Positions 58,779 to 64,000 of a stretch of 64,000 nt of DNA are shown in pieces. Location: the NCBI GenBank assembly GCA_900073065.1, contig FJOG01000069.1, positions 1 through 64,000 of the forward strand. Reading direction: 5' to 3'. The notes under the pieces are model-generated. The model ran no database searches. It worked only from the letters and a program-made list of their open reading frames with translations, and was not told the DNA's origin. Position numbers and translations under genes: made by a program. Positions within the stretch are counted from its first letter, which is position 1. Each line of letters starts with the position of its first letter. This DNA comes from Phialocephala subalpina (lineage: Eukaryota > Ascomycota > Leotiomycetes > Helotiales > Mollisiaceae).

Positions 58779-61645
58779 ATGGTATGAGAATACTCACGGT
58801 CGCGAAAAGAGCATCACTCACCTCAGATCATAGTCTTCTGGGGCGGGAAGCTCCACGAACTCCACGAAGAATTCCTCGTCCCTCTCTGCGTTTCTGTCAA
58901 CTCTGATTCCCGTCGGTGTTCAAGCAGCCGCATTCGTCGCCTTGTTCCTGATCTTCAGAACCAAGCTCAAGCGAGTCTATCGACCTCGAACATACCTAGG
59001 AACATTATACGATGGGTAAGTCTCATTGATCGCATAGCTGGACTGACGGTACTGATATTGCAATAGCGAGAAGACGGAAGACCCTCCTACTGGAAGGTTT
59101 AATTGGGTGAGGCCATGGCGAAGTGTGCCAGACGAATTCGTCCTCAATCATCAATCGCTTGATGGTTATCTATATCTACGATTCTTGAAGATGCTCACAG
59201 TAATCTGCTTCGTCGGTTGTTGTATCACCTGGCCAGTTCTGTTTCCAGTAAATGCGACAGCTGGCGGAGGTCAGAAGCAATTTGACCTTCTCTCATTCTC
59301 CAATGTTCCGAAGAGTGGGAAGAATAGATATTACGCGCATGTCTTCACTGGATGGATATTCTTCTGTAAGCCGAGAAATGCCACCGGATCTTCAATTTGC
59401 TAACACAGCCAGCCTTCGTGATGTACATGATCACTCGAGAGACCATCTACTTTATCAACCTCCGCCACGCTTACCTCCTTTCTCCATTCAACGCCGCGAG
59501 AATCTCTTCCCGTACTGTTCTCTTCACCGACGTGCCAGTTGAATACCTCAATCAAGAGAAGCTCCACGGGTTTTTCGGCAACACAATAGCCAGGACATGG
59601 CTTGCGACCGACTGCGAGGACCTTGAGGAGAAGGTCGAGGAGCGTGACAAGGATGCATTCAAGCTTGAAGGCGCAGAGATCAAGCTCATCCAAACTGCGA
59701 ATAAGAGACGCATAAAGCGAGAGAAGAAGGCTGCGAAGAAGGCTGCAAAGGGGGGTGCGAAGGGGGGTGCGAAGGCTAAGGCAACTGCTGATAATGGCGA
59801 TGCTGAACGTGCAATTCCTGGGTCAGAGTTCATGAAGCCCAAGGATCGCCCAACACACAAACTCGGCAAGATCCCACTTATTGGAAAGAAGGTCGACACA
59901 ATCGACTGGACTCGATCTGAGCTGAAGAGATTGATTCCCGAGGTCCAGAAAGATCAAACTGCCCATCTGAAATACGAGGGGAAGCTGCTGCCAGCGGTAT
60001 TTGTCGAATTCATCAATCAACAGTCTGCTCAAGCAGCCTTCCGAAGAATGAGCCCCAAGAAGGCACCAAAGATGTTTCCCCGCGCAATCGATGCCACGCC
60101 TAGTGAAATTATCTGGAAGAACCTCAAGATCAAAAAGACGGAAAGAACGGGCAGGAAGTTTGCGACCAACGCGTTCTTGACGCTGATGATTATCTTCTGG
60201 GCTATTCCAGTCGCCGTGGTTGGTGCTATCTCGAACATCAATTACCTCACAGACAGTAAGTTCAAAATCTTCTCGCGCCGATTCATGCTAATGCCCTGAC
60301 CAGAGGTTCCTTTCCTCGGCTTCATCAATCACATCCCATCGGTCATCTTGGGTGTTGTCACTGGTCTGCTCCCAGCAGTTCTTCTTTCTATCCTGATGTC
60401 CTTGGTGCCAATCGTCTGCCGATGTGAGTTTCCCTTCCGTTTACTTACAATTTGATGCTAACACAACTAGGGATGTCAAAACTCAGCGGCGAAGTCACTC
60501 TTCCCCGGGTCGAACTCCGCTGCCAGTCGTGGTATATGGCCTTCCAAGTCATTCAAGTGTTCTTGATCACCACCTTCTCATCCGGCGCCTCCTCAGCCGT
60601 AACATCCATCATCAACGATCCTTCCTCAGCCACCACTCTCCTCGCGCAGAGCCTCCCCAAAGCCTCCAACTTCTATATCTCCTACATCATCGTCCAAGGC
60701 ATGGGCATTGCGGCCGGAAATCTGCTCAACATCGGATCTTTGGTCATGCTGACTGTCGTAGGAAAATTCCTGGACAAGAGTCCGAGGAAGATGTTTAAGC
60801 GCTTTGTGACGCTTGCTGGTCTTGGTTGGGGATCACTCTATCCACAATTCGGGAACATGGGTATCATCGCTATCACATATTCCATCATCGCTCCTCTGGT
60901 TATGGGGTTCGCGACAATCGGGTTCGGACTCGTTTATTTGGCTGTGAGGTACAACACTTTCTTCGTCCTCACCAACAACATCAACACTCGAGGCCGTGCC
61001 TACGCTCGCGCTCTCCAACAACTCATGACAGGCGTCTACCTCTCCGAAGTATGCCTCATCGGCCTCTTCGCTATCAACACCGCCCCCGGCCCCATCGTCC
61101 TCATGGCTGTCTTCCTGGGAGCAACGATCATCTACCACTCTATGATGCGTCATGCACTCAAACCACTCATGGAATTCCTACCTGATAGCATGGATGCTGA
61201 ATCCACGGAATTGTTTTTACACGCTGACTACAAATCTTACGACGCTTCTAAATCGGCCGGCATTCCTCCTTCTCAAGCCGAGCCTGTACAAGCGAAGAAG
61301 TTCTCTGCGAAGAAAGCGAGTTTCTTACAGAAAATGTTTGATCCGAAGAAATTCAAGAGTCATCAGACGGTGAGGAGCTTGGTTCCCACGTGGCCTGCAC
61401 CTCAGTATTCGGCAGAAGAAGCAGATGCTGCTTATTTCAATCCGTGTGTTACTAGTCATGTTCCGACGTTGTGGATTGCGAGAGATGAGATGGGGATTAG
61501 TAGGAAGGAGGTTGCGGATAGTAGTGAGGTTGTTCCGATTACGGATGAGTTTGCTTTCTTTAATGAGAAAAACAAAGTCGTCTGGGACCCTGAGGGCACG
61601 AATTTGGTGGAGATGCCGATTTATGAGAAGAGAATTGATTATTAG
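58779..61645 (+). CDS. CSC1/OSCA-type calcium-permeable channel (DUF221, Rsn1-like)
   Basis: Six coding exons: 58779-58781, 58834-59015, 59067-59365, 59413-60255, 60304-60423 and 60471-61645. The product has 873 residues. The first coding exon appears to be only the ATG, directly followed by a GTATGA donor; the next exon reads SSGAGSSTNSTKNSSS and then the first membrane segment (FLSTLIPVGVQAAAFVALFL). FINLRHAYLLSP and VLFTDVP are typical N-terminal blocks. The cytosolic loop (about 190-330) has a lysine/alanine-rich insert (REKKAAKKAAKGGAKGGAKA). The RSN1_7TM region follows, with NFYISYIIVQGMGIAAGNLL and YNTFFVLTNN. These proteins are osmosensitive cation channels of the plasma membrane or secretory pathway. 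Confidence 0.88.
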
Positions 61646-62143
61646 ATCGGGGCAATGAAAAAAGGATGGGAGAGAGGGGGGGAGGCGGGATAATGATGGA
61701 TTTGATAGGATTTGGGCGTTTGATTTTTGGATGAGGGGGTCGGATGATACCAAAATTTTGAGATTTGTATGCTCATGAATGAGTATAATATAGGTAATGA
61801 TAGTAGTCTGTTCAACGTTACGCCTTGGTCTCTCTTCAACTTTTCTTCATGGTAGGCATTTCGTACTGTTAGGTTTTCCCAGATGTCTTGTGATACAGTA
61901 TGTGTTCTCTTTTCCTTCGTCCTCCCTAAAGTCTCGGCCGCGCCGATTTGAGGAGTATCCACGTGGAATATTCAAGGCAAGGCTGAGAACAAGTGTAACC
62001 ACACATGACAGTGTTCCCCGCTACGAAGCGCGAAAGAAGAGAAGTCTTCCGGTCTATATCAATGGACTAAGGAGCTTCAAAGAGTGGCTTGTTCTCGTCG
62101 AATTCTCTCACCTGATAAGAGTAGCCTCTTCACTACCGGCACC
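61646..62143. other. intergenic
   Basis: 3' region of the channel gene and upstream region of the 62144 pseudogene. Nothing recognised. Confidence 0.4.
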
Positions 62144-63134
62144 ATGAGTTTCGCATCATCCATTCTCGTCCTCTTCCTCATCTCCCTCCTCATCTCAACC
62201 ACCTCGTCCGTATCCTTCAGCCTCAACATCTCCGATCCAGACTGGGACTTCACCTCCTCCGACCTCGCAAACACCACATCTCTCTCCTGCAAGCTCGGCT
62301 ACAGCGCCCCCATATCCTGCGACATCACGCTCCTCGGCCTCATAGCTTCCATGCGACCCTCGTTTAAACCCTCACCTTTGGATCTCGATTATACATGCAC
62401 TTGTACCTGTTGGTCTTCCCTAGCGATTTATGTGGATGGAGTGAAGAGTGCTTGTACGGGAGACGGAGACAGGGCGCAGGAAAGTCAGGGCGGCGGCTCA
62501 ACAGATATATTACTTGATCCTATGGAGGTGGTGGGGGGGGATCTTTCAGTATACTTCGATTAGAGATTGTGCTAAGGATTTGTAAATCTTCCCAATCCTA
62601 CCCATCCCCCCTCTCTCATCCCGAGAAGCAAATTATTGATTTGATAGGAAAGGCACATATTGCTACGGCCAACCCTTCGCGGACGCGGCTTCCTTTCGCT
62701 GTGACGATGAATGCTCGATCCAGCTGTATCAAGCTGCTCATGATCGGTCTGTCTCGGACAAGCAGTTCAATTATTATTGGTTGGTTGGGGTGACGAGATG
62801 GTGGGTTGATGAGTTTGCTGTTAGGTGGGATAGGGTGGTTGAATGTGGGAAGGCGAAGACGTCGTGTCGTCGATTGTTGCTTCGACAGCTGTAGCGAGCG
62901 ACTTCGTCTGAAGATATCACGAGTACAGAACGCGCGGTACCGATGAGCTTGAGTTCTAGTGATGAGGAGAGCGCGACAACGACGGGGATGGTGGAGGCTT
63001 CGACATCGGGGTCAAATGCTGCGAATACGGCTCGAGTTGGTACAGTCGTTTGCAAAACCGGCTTCCCCTTAGTGTGCAACTGGAACTTTTTATGCTCTTG
63101 GCCAGGGTCTCTAGAGCAATCTAACCAAATATAG
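62144..63134 (+). pseudogene. cysteine-rich secreted protein gene, frameshifted
   Basis: From ATG 62144 the frame gives a signal peptide (SFASSILVLFLISLLISTTS) and a cysteine-bearing region with CKLGYSAPISCDITLLGL and LDYTCTCTCWSSLAIYVDGV, which recalls secreted LysM-associated fungal proteins. At a run of eight G (62533-62540) the frame shifts. The other frame continues with RDCAKD, a clean intron (62582-62647, GTAAAT...ATAG), then KGTYCYGQPF, RCDDECSIQLYQ, FNYYWLVGVTRWWVDEF and VVEC. After about 62870 further frameshifts occur, although a Ser/Thr-rich tail is still readable in another frame (ATTTGMVEASTSGSNAANTA). I infer a decaying secreted-protein gene; no LysM repeat itself is identified. 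Confidence 0.6.
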
Positions 63135-63587
63135 TTAAGCGTAAAGTACTCAATCCTGTCATTTAATTTTTAACCGATTTAAACATTAACTAATGAAGAG
63201 CCTGCCACCCTCGGGTTCTATCAACGATTCCGCTGTTATTAAACCTAATACAATGAATGGACTTTGAACATATTAAAAAATTCCAATTCACGAGATCCTT
63301 CTTTCCTGGCTCTTTATATTTCGAGCTCTCAACTGCAGCCCAAATGACTGGTCGAAGCCTCGCTTGCAAGTTTGACGTGGCTCCATGCAAGTGTGCCTAG
63401 AAAATCTGCCTGAGAGGCGTCAAGCCAGCCTCGTGAGGCTGAACCCAGAAAGAAGACATTGACCTTCTTCTATCTCTTTCCTTCACAGGTTAATATCCGC
63501 ATTGAGGGCATATTGATACTTTGAACAACCCACATAGGTGCCACTTTCTCCCCGTTGTCACCGGAGCTAGCCAGCGAAGTCGATAGG
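63135..63587. other. intergenic
   Basis: Upstream region of the right-edge STAND-type gene. No element recognised. Confidence 0.4.
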
Positions 63588-63991
63588 ATGGACGGACTCA
63601 GCCTTGCCGCCAGCATCATCGCTGTCATTCAACTCGCCGGGTCATGTCTGAAGCTATCCAGAAGATGGATCGGGCCATCTGAATTCGGTTCGTCCGACCT
63701 AGCCAGTATAACGACAGCTCTATACGAGTTCAATGGAGCGATGAAAAATTTCCAAACACACCTAGAAATCCATGAAGACGATGAAGCGCGACTCAGCAGT
63801 CTGGATTATCTCAAACCTGCTTTTGAGCGGTGTAAAGAAGCGCTAGATATCATCAAATACTTCATGGAGCACACCGGCTTTATTGGCAAGCACTTGATAG
63901 GGCCTAAGTTCGACCGCAGGCTAAAGCCATCACTGAAGGCTTTAGATGGAGCAAAGGAGCTATTGATGCTGGCCTTGCATGCCGACCAACA
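63588..63991 (+). CDS. STAND-protein N-terminal domain, gene truncated by window end
   Basis: The first exon runs from ATG 63588 to a GTGAGT donor at 63992 and continues beyond the window. The 134 residues start MDGLSLAASIIAVIQLAGSC and include GPSEFGSSDLASITTALYEF and FIGKHLIGPKFDRRLKPSL, matching the fungal N-terminal domain found on STAND proteins (ankyrin-repeat or NACHT types). The first hydrophobic helix resembles HeLo-like membrane-inserting helices that can trigger cell death. The downstream domains (NACHT, ankyrin or other) are not in view. Confidence 0.8.
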
Positions 63992-64000
63992 GTGAGTTAC

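Overview
The window is nuclear DNA of a filamentous ascomycete (Pezizomycotina; a leotiomycete is my guess, not shown). Evidence: many genes are split by 45-75 bp introns with fungal donors and branch sites, the gene set includes HET-domain, NACHT/STAND and Zn2Cys6 families, and a transposon at the left has been turned AT-rich in the manner of repeat-induced point mutation (RIP). Exon coordinates were built by hand from reading-frame continuity, splice sites and remembered family motifs; no search was run.

Layout. 1-5.3 kb is decayed: a RIP-damaged pogo/Fot1-type transposon (1168-2978) between degenerate copies of an unknown ORF, then a broken SMP-30/gluconolactonase-type pseudogene. 5.8-18 kb holds an O-fucosyltransferase-like protein, a membrane acyltransferase, a GT32 glycosyltransferase, and a divergent GH43 beta-xylosidase / MFS sugar-transporter pair. 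18.7-23.5 kb has a co-oriented pair: a membrane protein and an 853-residue HET-domain protein. 24.3-35.2 kb holds a multicopper oxidase, a low-complexity conserved protein, MLH3, a GT92-like glycosyltransferase and a GPR1/FUN34/YaaH acetate transporter.

36.2-40.4 kb is the most unusual locus: seven exons, with frames that join without a stop, encode an alpha/beta hydrolase (SesB-like), a NACHT NTPase and then a complete Zn2Cys6-type fungal regulator. One zinc-ligand cysteine is replaced by arginine. This looks like an NLR with an integrated transcription-factor domain.

41.3-49.5 kb has an alcohol acetyltransferase, a non-autonomous hAT element with a perfect 8-bp target duplication, a GH35 beta-galactosidase whose ATG lies 43 bp beyond that element and whose frame has a premature TAG, and a GH76 alpha-1,6-mannanase. 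50.9-61.6 kb is mostly housekeeping: pyrroline-5-carboxylate reductase, a CorA-like transporter, a nitrilase, a GNAT acetyltransferase and a CSC1/OSCA-type channel. 62.1-64 kb has a decayed cysteine-rich secreted protein gene and the first exon of a STAND N-terminal-domain gene that runs off the window.

Themes: carbohydrate and wall glycan metabolism (GH43, GH35, GH76, GT32, GT92, FucT-like, sugar and acetate transport), and self/non-self recognition families (HET pair, NACHT chimera, STAND N-terminal domain) next to transposon debris and pseudogenes.
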